Below are positions 35,551 through 45,611 of a stretch of DNA of 64,000 nucleotides, in pieces. The stretch is from positions 4,233,501 through 4,297,500 of the forward strand of contig NZ_AP018449.1 in NCBI RefSeq assembly GCF_003966895.1, read 5' to 3'. The translations under genes and the position numbers were made by a program. The notes below the pieces were generated by a model that was not told the origin of the DNA, ran no database searches, and worked only from the letters and a program-made list of their open reading frames with translations. The stretch's first letter is position 1. Each line of letters starts with the position of its first letter. The DNA comes from Methylomusa anaerophila. Its GTDB lineage: Bacteria; Bacillota; Negativicutes; Sporomusales; Sporomusaceae.

Positions 35551-35670
35551 GAACTGCTTAGAAATGGTCAGATGCCAGGCGCGACGCGGACCGGAACGTA
35601 AGCGTACTGGTTGTACGCTGGAGTGAGGACCATAGGAGCAACGACGCAGATGACGGTTTCTAAGCAGTTC
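35551..35670 (+). repeat. Family A dispersed palindromic repeat, copy A3 (short form)
   Basis: The 120-bp copy has GAACTGCTTAGAAA and TTTCTAAGCAGTTC at its ends and the core GGACCGGAACGTAAGCGTAC with GTACGCTGGAGTGAGGACC. It begins 19 nt after the ftsZ stop codon and precedes the operon terminator. Confidence 0.92.
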
Positions 35671-35689
35671 CCCACTTTAAGCAACCAAA

Positions 35690-36739
35690 CTACGACCGTC
35701 GCATCCATGCAGGTATATCCAGATCTCGTCCTTTAAATGGTTCGATTACAGGGGTCTCGGTTTTGCTCCCTTCTATTTTTCCTGGTCTTGGATCAAAACC
35801 CGTTGCAATAACGGTAACCCGAACTTCATCATTAAATCTTTCATCAATCGTAGCGCCAAAAATGATCGTAGCTTCCGGATCAGCGGCTTTTGCAATAATA
35901 TCAGCGGCCTCATTTACTTCAAACAAGGTAGTGTTGGGTCCGCCAGTGAAATTAAGCAAGACACCTTTTGCCCCATCTATCGACATTTCTAAAAGCGGAC
36001 TCTTAATTGCCCCTTCTACCGCCGCGATGGCCCGATTCTCTCCCGACCCAATGCCAATTCCCATCAGAGCAGAACCAGCTTCGCTCATAATCGTTTTTAC
36101 ATCGGCAAAGTCTAAATTTATCAGAGCAGGAACAGCAATTAAGTCAGAAATACCTTGTACACCTTGCCTCAGTACATCGTCAACAATATGGAACGCGTCG
36201 ACGATAGACGTCTTTTTATCTACAACCTGCAGGAGTCTGTCATTGGGAATGGTAATCAAGGTATCCACTTTTTCTTTTAGTTTGGCAATTCCACGTTCTG
36301 CCTGCGACTGACGACGACGGCCTTCAAAAGTAAATGGCCGAGTAACAACACCAACCGTAAGCGCTCCTACTTCTTTGGCACATTCGGCAACAATTGGAGC
36401 TGCTCCCGTACCGGTTCCTCCACCCATTCCGGCGGTAATAAACACCATATCCGATCCTTTAAGGGTTTTAATTATTTCTTCACGGCTTTCCTGTGCTGCT
36501 TTTTCACCAATATCAGGATTAGCACCGGCACCCAGCCCTTTGGTTAATTTCTCACCGATTTGAATACGAAATGGAGCTTGAGACAATATGAGCGCCTGTG
36601 CGTCGGTATTAACGGTGATGAATTCCACTCCTTGTAAGCCGGAGCCAATCATGCGATTAACAGCATTATTGCCTCCGCCTCCGACCCCGATAACCTTAAT
36701 TGATGCAAACTCCTCTAAATCCATATCATATTCAAGCAT
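35690..36739 (-). CDS. ftsZ: Cell division protein FtsZ
   Basis: FtsZ is the tubulin-like GTPase that forms the division ring. The 349-residue protein has [15 protein letters not shown] (about residues 16-30), the tubulin signature [16 protein letters not shown] (about residues 105-120) and the T7 loop [11 protein letters not shown]. The extreme C-terminal [12 protein letters not shown] recruits FtsA and others. It lies 64 bp after ftsA and is the last dcw gene before the spoIIG locus. AGGAGG precedes the ATG. Confidence 0.98.
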   Translation of the reverse strand: MLEYDMDLEEFASIKVIGVGGGGNNAVNRMIGSGLQGVEFITVNTDAQALILSQAPFRIQIGEKLTKGLGAGANPDIGEKAAQESREEIIKTLKGSDMVFITAGMGGGTGTGAAPIVAECAKEVGALTVGVVTRPFTFEGRRRQSQAERGIAKLKEKVDTLITIPNDRLLQVVDKKTSIVDAFHIVDDVLRQGVQGISDLIAVPALINLDFADVKTIMSEAGSALMGIGIGSGENRAIAAVEGAIKSPLLEMSIDGAKGVLLNFTGGPNTTLFEVNEAADIIAKAADPEATIIFGATIDERFNDEVRVTVIATGFDPRPGKIEGSKTETPVIEPFKGRDLDIPAWMRRS

Positions 36740-36803
36740 TGGAAATAAATCCTCCTTAAATTCTTTTAGAGTACTGACAAATATTGTGACATAGCAGTGT
36801 AAA

Positions 36804-38006
36804 TTACATTTTAAACATTTTTTTTATATTTCGAACTACCGCTTGCCACGAACTAAGGTTATTGATTCTTTCCTTTGGCACAAATTGGGCAGCATGCCTT
36901 AAAATACCAATACATGCCATATTATCCGGGTAAGCATATTCCAAAGGCATCATGTCCAAATGGACTATCTCGGGTTCAACACCAAATATTTTCCTTAAGT
37001 TATCTTTAAAACTAGGTAAAGCGCTGCATCCACCTGCTAAATATATTTTATCAACAAACGGTTTTCTTTCTGATACCATGTGATTGTCCACAAAATAATC
37101 ATACGCTAAAGAAACGATTTCTTCCACCCTGCATTCAACGATATCATAAAGAAAATCAAACGGAATTTGTTTGTCTGTTGTTCCGTAATCGTTACAGTCC
37201 AACAAAATATTTTGACCACGTAAATCTTTATTTAATTTAGAATAATAGCGCTTAATTTCTTCCGCGTGAGGGCGACTGACGCTAAGCCCCTGCATCAAAT
37301 CATTGGTAATATAATCGCCACCTAATGGCAGGGATGCTACTAAACAGGGTTTCTTTTTACCCCGGTAATAAACAATATCTGTTGTTCCTGCGCCTATATC
37401 TAAAAAAACATAGCTCTCAACATCACTTGGGGGGGTAAAAGCCTCTGCAGCGACAATCGCATTCGCAAAAAAGCCGATTGGATGAATATCATGTGTTTCA
37501 AGAGCTATTGTAAGATCACCCAGTATAGTTTGGGGTAAAGTTATGATATAGGCATCTACTTCAACTTTTGCGCCAACAGAATTATCTGACCCCTTGTCAT
37601 TTACAGCCGAAATATTAATAGGCATCACTTGCAGCACATGTTGATCATCAGCTATTGACCCAAGGACAGCTGCCCTGCAGGCTCGCTCAACATCCTCATT
37701 TGTTATAGTACCGACCGCTAGGGGAGCAACGCTACCGACGCAAATTTGTCCATGTATGGCAGTCCCGCCTAGACCCAGGTAAACATTTTTGCTTTTCTCG
37801 CAGTTAGCTGCCATGACAACGCAATCGAATGCTTGCCTAATTGAATACGCTAGAGCAGCGACGTCAGTAATAACTCCCTTGGTATAGCCGGCTGTGGGGG
37901 CTGAACCGCTGCCAATTATTTCAATGTATCCATCAGTTCCAACTTTCCCCGCCAACACTTTGATCGTGCCTGTGCCGATATCAATCCCAATTATATTAGC
38001 ACTCAT
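36804..38006 (-). CDS. ftsA: Cell division protein FtsA
   Basis: FtsA is the actin-like ATPase that tethers FtsZ to the membrane. The protein has [17 protein letters not shown] (phosphate 1), [15 protein letters not shown] (phosphate 2) and [14 protein letters not shown] (adenosine motif). A C-terminal amphipathic helix, [14 protein letters not shown], targets the membrane. I place the start at ATG 38006 ([11 protein letters not shown]), with GAGAGGG upstream, giving 400 residues. The open frame reaches 38105, and a start near MLKILGKK cannot be excluded. Confidence 0.93.
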   Translation of the reverse strand: MSANIIGIDIGTGTIKVLAGKVGTDGYIEIIGSGSAPTAGYTKGVITDVAALAYSIRQAFDCVVMAANCEKSKNVYLGLGGTAIHGQICVGSVAPLAVGTITNEDVERACRAAVLGSIADDQHVLQVMPINISAVNDKGSDNSVGAKVEVDAYIITLPQTILGDLTIALETHDIHPIGFFANAIVAAEAFTPPSDVESYVFLDIGAGTTDIVYYRGKKKPCLVASLPLGGDYITNDLMQGLSVSRPHAEEIKRYYSKLNKDLRGQNILLDCNDYGTTDKQIPFDFLYDIVECRVEEIVSLAYDYFVDNHMVSERKPFVDKIYLAGGCSALPSFKDNLRKIFGVEPEIVHLDMMPLEYAYPDNMACIGILRHAAQFVPKERINNLSSWQAVVRNIKKMFKM

Positions 38007-38125
38007 CCCTGTCCCTCTCAGCACAGCGTTATGTTTCTTCCCAAGTATTTTCAACATAACTATCATTTTCCCTTTTTTTTTGGGTAAAAAATATCTTGGA
38101 TACATTTCCCAAAAATATCAGAAAG

Positions 38126-38455
38126 CTACTTTTTTAAAAAATAACGGCGAATAATGGCTAAATTTTGAAAAATTCTTAGCCCAAAAGCTAATAATGATAC
38201 ATAATACAAATCAATTCCCAAACGTTCACCGGTATAGACTAGTCCGGCGGCTAAGAGAGCATTCGTGAAAAATCCGGTAATAAAAATCGTATTATCAAAC
38301 TTTTCCTCAATCCCGGCCCTTAAACCACCAAACACTGAATCAAGAGAAGCTAAAAGCGCCACTGACATAAATTTTGCATATTCGACCGGAACTGTAATTG
38401 GAAAAGAGATGCCGATAATAAGTCCAATAATTAGTCCTGTAATCGGTAAAGCCAT
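38126..38455 (-). CDS. sbp: Small basic protein (Sbp, DUF1290)
   Basis: The 109-residue integral membrane protein shows MALPITGLIIGLIIGISFPI, SVALLASLDSVFGGLRAGIE and a second hydrophobic helix pair. This is the DUF1290/Sbp family encoded between DUF881 proteins and ftsA or ftsZ in Firmicutes and Actinobacteria; its role in division is not well defined. Its ATG overlaps the stop codon of the DUF881 gene by one base. Confidence 0.9.
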   Translation of the reverse strand: MALPITGLIIGLIIGISFPITVPVEYAKFMSVALLASLDSVFGGLRAGIEEKFDNTIFITGFFTNALLAAGLVYTGERLGIDLYYVSLLAFGLRIFQNLAIIRRYFLKK

Positions 38456-39156
38456 TACTGCCCACCCTCTTTGCTTTCTGTAATCGGTTTTGCAAACTCA
38501 AACCTGAAAGCCCCTTTAAAGGCGGGAACCCGTACAATTTCCTGTTTCTTAATGGCAACTTGAATGCCCCAAAATTGCAACGTTTCTACTACTCCACCCC
38601 GCATTTTAAGCGCGTTTTCCAAAGTTTGCGGATCGCCGATGGCTCGTAACTCATATGGAGGCGAGTATCGAGTATTGTTAACAGATAAAGTGGGGCCAGC
38701 ACAACGAATTTCCGAGTTTGCAATCAATCTTTGCTCATTTATGGAGATTGCCTCTGCTCCCGCAGCCCACATTTCATTGATAACTTTTAAAATATCATCA
38801 TCATGAATAAGATATAAGTTCGGATTTTCCCCAGGTTTTGACGGGCGTTTGCTATCATCAATGGTGACGATAATCCCAGGTCCCTCCACCGCCACCACCC
38901 CGGCCCCCATCTTCACCGTCTCCATTTCACGCGAAACAGCTTGCAGTCCGGAAGACTTTTTTAGTTCCTCTACCTGTTTAACCAGCACGTCCCGTTCCTT
39001 TTCTGTTTGACTAAGGCGTTGCGACAAATCCTCTATCCGCTGAAAAGGAATGCTAGATCTGATATCTTGCGTAGTACGAAACTGTACCGCCAGCATAACT
39101 CCCAACACAACACACACTAAGGCAATGGAAATTTGCCCCTGCTTAATAGGAAGCAA
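38455..39156 (-). CDS. DUF881 family membrane-anchored protein
   Basis: This DUF881 (YlxW/YlxX-like) protein has one N-terminal membrane anchor (ISIALVCVVLGVMLAVQF) and a coiled coil (RIEDLSQRLSQTEKERDVLV). The DUF881 fold follows, with GPGIIVTIDD and AEAISINEQRLIANSEIRC. I choose TTG 39156 (MLPIKQGQIS) because AAAGGAGAAG lies just upstream; a frame from 39195 would be 13 residues longer. It is coupled to sbp and follows ftsQ, suggesting a role near the divisome. Confidence 0.88.
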   Translation of the reverse strand: MLPIKQGQISIALVCVVLGVMLAVQFRTTQDIRSSIPFQRIEDLSQRLSQTEKERDVLVKQVEELKKSSGLQAVSREMETVKMGAGVVAVEGPGIIVTIDDSKRPSKPGENPNLYLIHDDDILKVINEMWAAGAEAISINEQRLIANSEIRCAGPTLSVNNTRYSPPYELRAIGDPQTLENALKMRGGVVETLQFWGIQVAIKKQEIVRVPAFKGAFRFEFAKPITESKEGGQ

Positions 39157-39241
39157 ATGTATCTTCTCCTTTCTAAAATACGTGACTAACAACATATTTA
39201 TATGCAGTTACGAAGTCACTATGAACAAACCGACAAATTCA

Positions 39242-39985
39242 TCACTCCCGCATCTTTATTATGGGTGACGTGTAGTTTAAATCAACATATTCGACAATCA
39301 ATTTTTTCTCCTTGATCTCACGTAAAATGTCTCCTGTTAACTTCGCCTTATCAACTAACCGGTCGGGAGAACCTAACCGTATACTGGTTGCACTGACAGT
39401 ATATACGATTAGTTCATTAGCTGATTTTATATTGACCTCTGACAGTTGATTCAGTGTTTCCTCATCAAGTGCGGTCAGATAGGTTAATACACTTTGAAGT
39501 TCACCAGTACTTACTTGATCGCCAACATAAACGTTACCCAGGCGAATACCGGTGATAATTGGCGCCTTGGTTTGCTTTAAGTTTTTTAAAGCGGCAAGCA
39601 CTATCCCTTGCTTATCAATCTCAACAAATCCATATTGGCTGGCCACAAAGGCCAAAGGTTGCCTTTCTTTAATAGAAATTACTACCGTAGCCGGAAATCT
39701 TCTATTAACGTCAGCCTCCGCTATCCGCAGATCATTAACCAGCCGATTCTTTATTTCAGCAGTATTTAGCCGAAAGATATTTACCCGTTCGGGTATATTG
39801 GCGATGCGAAGAACTTCTTCTGATGCTATATACTTACTGCCTTCAACTTGAACAACTCCAACGAAAAAATAGGAAGAATTAATAAACAAAAAAATGGTGA
39901 TTAAGACAGCGAAAATGGCCAACCAAACTGCCAGCACCACCCTACGCCGATCCTTCGCAGCTTTAAGCCGTTCTGCAGTTTGCAT
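39242..39985 (-). CDS. ftsQ: Cell division protein FtsQ/DivIB
   Basis: FtsQ/DivIB is a bitopic divisome protein that bridges early and late division factors. The 247-residue protein has an N-terminal membrane helix (VVLAVWLAIFAVLITIFLFI, about residues 17-36) and a POTRA domain (FFVGVVQVEGSKYIASEEVL onward). A beta domain with NRRFPATVVISIKERQPLAFV follows. ATG 39985 follows GGGAG at seven bases; a GTG precedes it by one codon. It lies between murA and the DUF881 gene. Confidence 0.93.
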   Translation of the reverse strand: MQTAERLKAAKDRRRVVLAVWLAIFAVLITIFLFINSSYFFVGVVQVEGSKYIASEEVLRIANIPERVNIFRLNTAEIKNRLVNDLRIAEADVNRRFPATVVISIKERQPLAFVASQYGFVEIDKQGIVLAALKNLKQTKAPIITGIRLGNVYVGDQVSTGELQSVLTYLTALDEETLNQLSEVNIKSANELIVYTVSATSIRLGSPDRLVDKAKLTGDILREIKEKKLIVEYVDLNYTSPIIKMRE

Positions 39986-40133
39986 CACATCACTCCCGTG
40001 GCGACCTTATGCCTGTTATTATACATCTAATTGATCTACAAATAAATAAGAAAAACGCTACGCGGCCTTAAAATATCATAACCATAAGGGCAGAAATAAT
40101 GCCCTTGCAAGAAGTGAAATTGGCGGGGAGATA

Positions 40134-40169
40134 AAACAAAAAAAAGGGACGGTAGTAAATATACCGCCC
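40134..40169 (-). terminator. Intrinsic terminator after murA
   Basis: GGGACGGTA (40146-40154) and TACCGCCC (40162-40169) pair, with a 7-nt loop. On the minus strand they are followed by TTTTTTTTGTTTTAT. This splits the dcw cluster into at least two transcripts, ending one after murA. Confidence 0.87.
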
Positions 40170-40194
40170 TACACAGTTGCACTCAGCAGTTTCC

Positions 40195-41448
40195 CTAGTC
40201 GCACTTTACCCGAACAATTTGAGCGCCAAGACCGTAGAGTTTTGTTTCAAAGTTTTCGTAACCGCGGTCAATATGGTATACATGTTCAATATCCGAATTT
40301 CCTTCAGCTGATAAAGCAGCCAGGACCAAGGCACTTCCCGCTCTTAGGTCCGGAGCGGAAACAATAGCTCCGGTCAATTTGGGAACGCCGCGAATAATTG
40401 CTGTGCGCCCTTCCACCTTGATCTTGGCACCCATTCGCGTAAGTTCATCCACATGTTTGAATCGGTTTTCAAAGATAGTTTCTGTTATAATACTAGTGCC
40501 TTTCGCAATAGTTACCAAAGATAGAATTGGTGCTTGCAGATCAGTTGGGAATCCTGGGTATGGAAGCGTCTTAACATCAACGCCCCGCAGTTCCCCTGCT
40601 TTAATCCTAACATAGTTGGTGCCGCTAATGACCTGCGCGCCAATTTCCTGAAGTTTGTCTATCACTGAAAATAAACACTCGGGAATCACGTTTTCCACAA
40701 TTACATCGCCGTGGGTGATTGCGCCGGCTATCAGTAATGTTCCGGCCTCAATTCGATCAAACATGACGCTATGCTCTGCAGGAAATAATTGATTAACCCC
40801 GTCAATTCTTATTGTGTCGGTACCAGCGCCGGAAATTTTTGCTCCCATTTTATTCAGAAAGGTCTGCAAGTCACATATTTCGGGTTCTCTGGCCGCATTC
40901 CGGATAACGGTAATACCATTTGCCAATACTGCAGCCATAATTGCGTTTTCAGTAGCCCCTACACTAGGAAAATCAAAATGAATTTCAGCTCCCTTTAATT
41001 GTTCTGCTTCCGCATCAATATAACCAAAGCTTTCCTGAACCCGAGTCCCGATTTTTTCAAGCGCTTTGATATGTAAGTTGATGGGTCTAGGTCCAATTGC
41101 GCACCCGCCAGGGTATGAAAGCCGAACCTTTCTAAACCTCCCTAAAAGAGGTCCCATAAGAAAAACTGAAGCGCGCATTTCTCGCATCAGATGCTCAGGT
41201 ATTTCAGCCTTACATACGTTTGTCGTATCAACAATTAGAGTTTTTCCTTCCCTGACAATTTTCGCGCCAAGTAAAGCTAATATTTCCTTCATAACCTGAA
41301 TATCGCGCAAATTAGGCACATCATGAATCACACTAATACCCGAACAAAGAAGCGTTGCCGCCATAATTGGCAATGTAGCGTTTTTAGCTCCGCTTACTCG
41401 TACATTACCAGTCAGTTGTACTTCTCCTTTGACGATAAATTTCTCCAT
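40195..41448 (-). CDS. murA: UDP-N-acetylglucosamine 1-carboxyvinyltransferase
   Basis: MurA transfers enolpyruvate to UDP-GlcNAc, the first committed step of peptidoglycan synthesis. The 417-residue protein from ATG 41448 (MEKFIVKGEVQL) has RVSGAKNATLPIMAATLL and the catalytic cysteine in LSYPGGCAIGPRP (about residue 117), so it should be fosfomycin-sensitive. GGGAGGG lies upstream of the chosen start. It follows murC and precedes a terminator. Confidence 0.97.
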   Translation of the reverse strand: MEKFIVKGEVQLTGNVRVSGAKNATLPIMAATLLCSGISVIHDVPNLRDIQVMKEILALLGAKIVREGKTLIVDTTNVCKAEIPEHLMREMRASVFLMGPLLGRFRKVRLSYPGGCAIGPRPINLHIKALEKIGTRVQESFGYIDAEAEQLKGAEIHFDFPSVGATENAIMAAVLANGITVIRNAAREPEICDLQTFLNKMGAKISGAGTDTIRIDGVNQLFPAEHSVMFDRIEAGTLLIAGAITHGDVIVENVIPECLFSVIDKLQEIGAQVISGTNYVRIKAGELRGVDVKTLPYPGFPTDLQAPILSLVTIAKGTSIITETIFENRFKHVDELTRMGAKIKVEGRTAIIRGVPKLTGAIVSAPDLRAGSALVLAALSAEGNSDIEHVYHIDRGYENFETKLYGLGAQIVRVKCD

Positions 41449-41535
41449 CGTCTTCCCTCCCAGAAAAGTACAATCACCCTCCACAACGAATGCTCATTTA
41501 CTCTATTTTACTCTTTCTTTCATTAAGCTTAGTAA

Positions 41536-42924
41536 TTATTGACTTTGCATCAATTTCTCTACCAGTTCCTCACTTGTTTGGAATATATTTCCTGCCCCCA
41601 TTGTTATAACCAAATCCCCCGGTTCAACAACTTGCGCAAGATATCTAGCAATTTTCTCCTTGTCCGGAATGTAAATAACCCGTTGTTGTGTCTGCTTCTC
41701 GACCTCTTCTTTGATAGTCTCGCCGCTAATCCCGGGGATGGGTTGTTCACCAGCCGGATATATATTTGTTAAAATCAATACGTCAGCAAAAGTAAATGCG
41801 CCGCCGAACTCCACCTGTAGTAATTTGGTACGCGTATACCTGTGCGGTTGGAAGACACAGATCAATCTTTTCGGATCCGTTTGACGTGCGCCAAGCAAGG
41901 TAGCAGAAATTTCAGTTGGATGATGGGCATAGTCATCTACAACCCAAACTCCGTTAACTCTTCCCTTTGTCTGAAAACGTCGTTTAGCACCTTGAAAAGC
42001 AGCTAACCCATTAACGATTTGTTCGAAGCTAAGCCCCACATGGACACCAACGGCAATGGCCGCAAGAGAATTAGATACATTGTGCCGTCCCGGAATACTG
42101 AGTTTCACAGCACCAAGCCAGTCTCCCTTATGATAGGCATCGTATATAGTGTACGGACCATGAGTTCGAATATCTTTTGCCATGTAATCCGCTTCTCCAT
42201 CTAGAGCATACGAAACATAAGTCCGCCTCAGCCGCGAAGCGATATCTTTTACATATAGGTTGTCAAAACAAAGAACAGCCAGCCCATTGTCAGTCGGCAA
42301 TCTATTTAAAAAATCATCAAAAGTCCTTAGAATATTTTCCATCGTACCGTAATAATCCATATGATCATTTTCAATATTGGTTACAATGGCTATACGTGGC
42401 GATAGTTTAAGAAACGATCCGTCACTTTCGTCGGCTTCCGCTATCAAAAATTTACCTTTACCAAGCTTGGCGCTGCCACCAATGGGTTCAAGTTCACCGC
42501 CGATGATTATCGTTGGATCTAATCCATTTTTTTCCAACATTAAAGCAACCATCGAAGTTGTTGTAGTTTTTCCATGCGCCCCCGCAACTGCAATCCCGGT
42601 CCATTGTTCCATTAAAAAGGCTAAGACTTCTGCCCGATGAAAAACTGGAATATTTTGTTCTTTAGCGTTTTTCAACTCAGGATTTGTATCAGGTATAGCC
42701 GTTGACACCACCACGGCCTCTACTCCGTCAATATTGTCCGGTTGATGCCCAATACAAACCCTACAGCCTGCCTGTTCCAGTTTCTTGGTTATTCCCGACT
42801 CGTGTATATCAGATCCTGACACAATGAATCCCATATCCAGCATTATTTTTGCGATTGAACTCATTCCCGAGCCGCCAATGCCAATAAAATGAATCCTTTT
42901 AATATTGTCTAAATTATCTAACAA
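41536..42924 (-). CDS. murC: UDP-N-acetylmuramate--L-alanine ligase
   Basis: MurC adds L-alanine to UDP-MurNAc. The 462-residue Mur ligase has the N-terminal HFIGIGGSGMSSIAKIML, the ATP loop GAHGKTTTTSMVALML (about residues 114-129), and a C-terminal domain with WVVDDYAHHPTEI. It starts at TTG 42924, with AAAGGAGAG upstream. It follows murG, and no murB gene lies between or after them, although murC-murB is a common pair. Confidence 0.96.
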   Translation of the reverse strand: MLDNLDNIKRIHFIGIGGSGMSSIAKIMLDMGFIVSGSDIHESGITKKLEQAGCRVCIGHQPDNIDGVEAVVVSTAIPDTNPELKNAKEQNIPVFHRAEVLAFLMEQWTGIAVAGAHGKTTTTSMVALMLEKNGLDPTIIIGGELEPIGGSAKLGKGKFLIAEADESDGSFLKLSPRIAIVTNIENDHMDYYGTMENILRTFDDFLNRLPTDNGLAVLCFDNLYVKDIASRLRRTYVSYALDGEADYMAKDIRTHGPYTIYDAYHKGDWLGAVKLSIPGRHNVSNSLAAIAVGVHVGLSFEQIVNGLAAFQGAKRRFQTKGRVNGVWVVDDYAHHPTEISATLLGARQTDPKRLICVFQPHRYTRTKLLQVEFGGAFTFADVLILTNIYPAGEQPIPGISGETIKEEVEKQTQQRVIYIPDKEKIARYLAQVVEPGDLVITMGAGNIFQTSEELVEKLMQSQ

Positions 42925-43063
42925 TAATGATACTCTCCTTTCTTGCGCATTCAGCAGCCCGGTACATCCTTAATTTACATTTCTTTAATGCCTTGCTTAT
43001 TCCCGCTTAGCATATCTTATTGTATGCATCCCTTACGGGCGGTGTTACTTACACTGCTAATGC

Positions 43064-44188
43064 CTATTGCCTATTGTAGGTTGCCAATGAAAGAACCAGC
43101 CTAGCTATTGCTTGAGCTGCCTGGGAGCGTCCTAACTTTTTACTGTTTACACCCATTCTATCCAGTTTTTCTCTAACATTAAGCAAGTTTTCAATTGCTC
43201 CCAAAAGTTTGCTGCCGTCCAGCTCGGAATCATTAATGGTGATCGCTGCTCCTTGTTTCTCCAGCACTCTGGCATTATATTCCTGATGGTTTTCCGACGC
43301 ATATGGATAAGGAATCAATATAGCCGGAATGCCGCGCGCGGTAATTTCCGCCAGGCCAACGGCGCCCGCCCGAAATACCGCTAAGTCTGCTGCGGCCAAA
43401 GCTTGCGGCATATTATAAATATATGGCTTTATGATAATATTTCCAGTTGAAGAAAGGTCTATTCCTGCTTGTTCAATACTGTTAACTATGTTATTATACT
43501 CGTTTTGCCCGGTAACATGCAATATTTGGACATGAGGATTATTGGCAAAATGTTTATGTACCTGCAGCATAGCCGTGTTGATGCTGCGGGCGCCTTGACT
43601 ACCGCCAACAACCAGGAGAGTAAGCTTATCGGGATCTAGCCCAAATACCGCTTGTCCTTCCGAGCGAGTGGCCGACATGACTTCCGGCCGAATAGGATTG
43701 CCGGTAAATACAACCTTCCGCTGTGCATATTTAAAATGTATTGCGGCCTCTTGGTAACCTACTGCAATACGGTCAACGAAACGCGCAAGTATCCTATTTG
43801 TTATACCCGGAATAACATTTTGCTCCTGAATAACTGTTGGTATTTTCAAAATACTGGCCGCCAATAAGACCGGACCGCAGACATACCCACCTGTTCCTAC
43901 CACCACGGACGGCCTAAAAGAACGGATAATAGCAAGTGACTGCCATAAACTTGACACAGTCTTTATTATAGTTTGAACATTGCGGAAAGATAAGCGACGC
44001 TCAAGACCTCGGACCTCTATTGTTTGGAAGGAAAACCCTTCTTTGGGTATTATGTCTGCTTCAAGACCGCCCTTAGTACCGATAAATAACACTTGGCAGG
44101 AACCAGTCATTTTCACAATTTCTTTGGCTATAGTAACGGCGGGGTAGATGTGTCCACCTGTTCCCCCGCCGGAAATTATCACTCGCAT
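43064..44188 (-). CDS. murG: UDP-GlcNAc:undecaprenyl-PP-MurNAc-pentapeptide GlcNAc transferase
   Basis: MurG makes lipid II from lipid I at the inner membrane face. The 374-residue GT28 enzyme has the G loop GGTGGHIYPAVTIA (about residues 7-20), the second glycine-rich VVGGSQGARSIN near residue 190, and the AVFRAGAVGLAEITARGIPAILIPYPYA acceptor region. Repeat A4 (44249-44479) lies in the 305-bp gap between ftsW and murG. Confidence 0.97.
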   Translation of the reverse strand: MRVIISGGGTGGHIYPAVTIAKEIVKMTGSCQVLFIGTKGGLEADIIPKEGFSFQTIEVRGLERRLSFRNVQTIIKTVSSLWQSLAIIRSFRPSVVVGTGGYVCGPVLLAASILKIPTVIQEQNVIPGITNRILARFVDRIAVGYQEAAIHFKYAQRKVVFTGNPIRPEVMSATRSEGQAVFGLDPDKLTLLVVGGSQGARSINTAMLQVHKHFANNPHVQILHVTGQNEYNNIVNSIEQAGIDLSSTGNIIIKPYIYNMPQALAAADLAVFRAGAVGLAEITARGIPAILIPYPYASENHQEYNARVLEKQGAAITINDSELDGSKLLGAIENLLNVREKLDRMGVNSKKLGRSQAAQAIARLVLSLATYNRQ

Positions 44189-44248
44189 AATAATAACTCC
44201 CCCTCCAATCTTACCTTAGACTATATGTGCTCAGCTTTCTAATACCAC

Positions 44249-44479
44249 GAACTACTTAGAAATCGTCAGGTACCGTTGCATATGAAAAAAACTTATTGGA
44301 ATGAAATTTGCTGATTACAGTTCGATTACCATAGTCAGACCGCCGAGGCGCGACGACGATTCTGATTTCGTTTGGCTTAGTATAGCAGTTTGTGCGGGGA
44401 CCTCACGTAGGTGTACTGGAGGTACTCCGGAGTGAGGACCGCAGAAGCAACGAAGCAGATGGCGGTTTATAAGTAGTTC
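44249..44479 (+). repeat. Family A dispersed palindromic repeat, copy A4 (long form)
   Basis: The ends are GAACTACTTAGAAA and TTTATAAGTAGTTC: relative to A2, both arms changed together (G-C to A-T), keeping the pair. The interior shares with A1 the segment beginning ACCGTTGCATATGAAAAAAA and ending GTGCGGGGACC. It starts 14 nt after the ftsW stop codon and fills most of the gap to murG. Confidence 0.92.
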
Positions 44480-44493
44480 CCACCTAGATTGAA

Positions 44494-45597
44494 TCATTTT
44501 AGACTAACGTAGCGTGAAATATTTAATAATATGCCGACCCCCGCTAAGGTAAAAATTAACGCCGAACCGCCAAAACTTATAAACGGCAGTGGTATACCTG
44601 TAACCGGCATTGAAGCTGTTACCACAGCAATATTCATGAGTGCCTGCAAAATGATCATGCTGGTAATTCCGGCAGCTAGCATGCTGCCATAAATATCCGG
44701 AGCGGAAATTGCAACCCTATATCCCCGCCATGCAAATAGAAAAAAAAGGATGACAACTGCTGCCGTTCCGATAAAACCGAGTTCTTCTCCCAGAATTGCA
44801 AATATAAAATCTGTATGCGGTTCAGGCAGATACAAAAATTTCTCCCGGCTCCGCCCCAGGCCTACGCCAAAAAGTCCGCCAGACCCGATAGCGTAAAGAG
44901 ATTGAATGATGTGATAGCCACTGTTGAGCGGGTCAGCCCAAGGGTCGCTGAATGCCAGCAGTCGTTTTAAACGATAGGGCTCTACGATAATCGCCGCAAC
45001 CACACCTGCAATCCCTACAGCTCCTAAAGAAGCTAAGTGCGATATCTTCGCCCCTGCCGCAAACAAAAGTACAAAGACTGTTCCCCCAATGACCAGTGCC
45101 GTTCCTAAATCCGGTTCTTTCAATATTAAGCCGAACACAATCAGAAGTACCAAGAGCTGGGGCATAACGCCTTTGATAAAATTTCCAATTTTATCTTGTG
45201 AACAAGCTAAGCTGTTTGCCGCGAACAAAGCCATTCCCAATTTTGCAATTTCGGACGGTTGTATATACAGAGCCCCGAAACCAATCCATCGTCGTGCTCC
45301 ATTTACCACTTTCCCCAAACCCGGGACAAGTACCAACACCAACAGGATCAAAGTGCCAAAGAGTACAGGCTTGGCTAGTTTCTGCCACACATGATATTCA
45401 ATATTCATGGTCAACAACATGGCTAATATGCCTAGTACGGCCCAGATTATCTGCCGCTTTAAAAAATAGAAGCTATCGTTATAATTCACATAGGCTGAGA
45501 CTGCGCTGGAACTGAATACCATGATAATACCGAATCCAAGCAGGGCAATGATGGTAAAAAATATTGCAAAATCAGGTGATTTGGGTCTCCCCACCAA
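44494..45597 (-). CDS. ftsW: SEDS peptidoglycan polymerase FtsW/SpoVE
   Basis: This SEDS-family glycosyltransferase works with the class B PBP encoded upstream. The 367-residue protein has about ten membrane helices, the conserved GARRWI and LYIQPSEIAKLGMALF, KEPDLGTALV (catalytic Asp region) and PLPFISFGGSALI at the C-terminus. The start is TTG 45597 with GAGGGGAG upstream. In Bacillus the equivalent dcw position holds spoVE; whether this copy serves division, sporulation or both cannot be read from sequence. Confidence 0.95.
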   Translation of the reverse strand: MVGRPKSPDFAIFFTIIALLGFGIIMVFSSSAVSAYVNYNDSFYFLKRQIIWAVLGILAMLLTMNIEYHVWQKLAKPVLFGTLILLVLVLVPGLGKVVNGARRWIGFGALYIQPSEIAKLGMALFAANSLACSQDKIGNFIKGVMPQLLVLLIVFGLILKEPDLGTALVIGGTVFVLLFAAGAKISHLASLGAVGIAGVVAAIIVEPYRLKRLLAFSDPWADPLNSGYHIIQSLYAIGSGGLFGVGLGRSREKFLYLPEPHTDFIFAILGEELGFIGTAAVVILFFLFAWRGYRVAISAPDIYGSMLAAGITSMIILQALMNIAVVTASMPVTGIPLPFISFGGSALIFTLAGVGILLNISRYVSLK

Positions 45598-45611
45598 ATT
45601 CGCTCCCCTCC

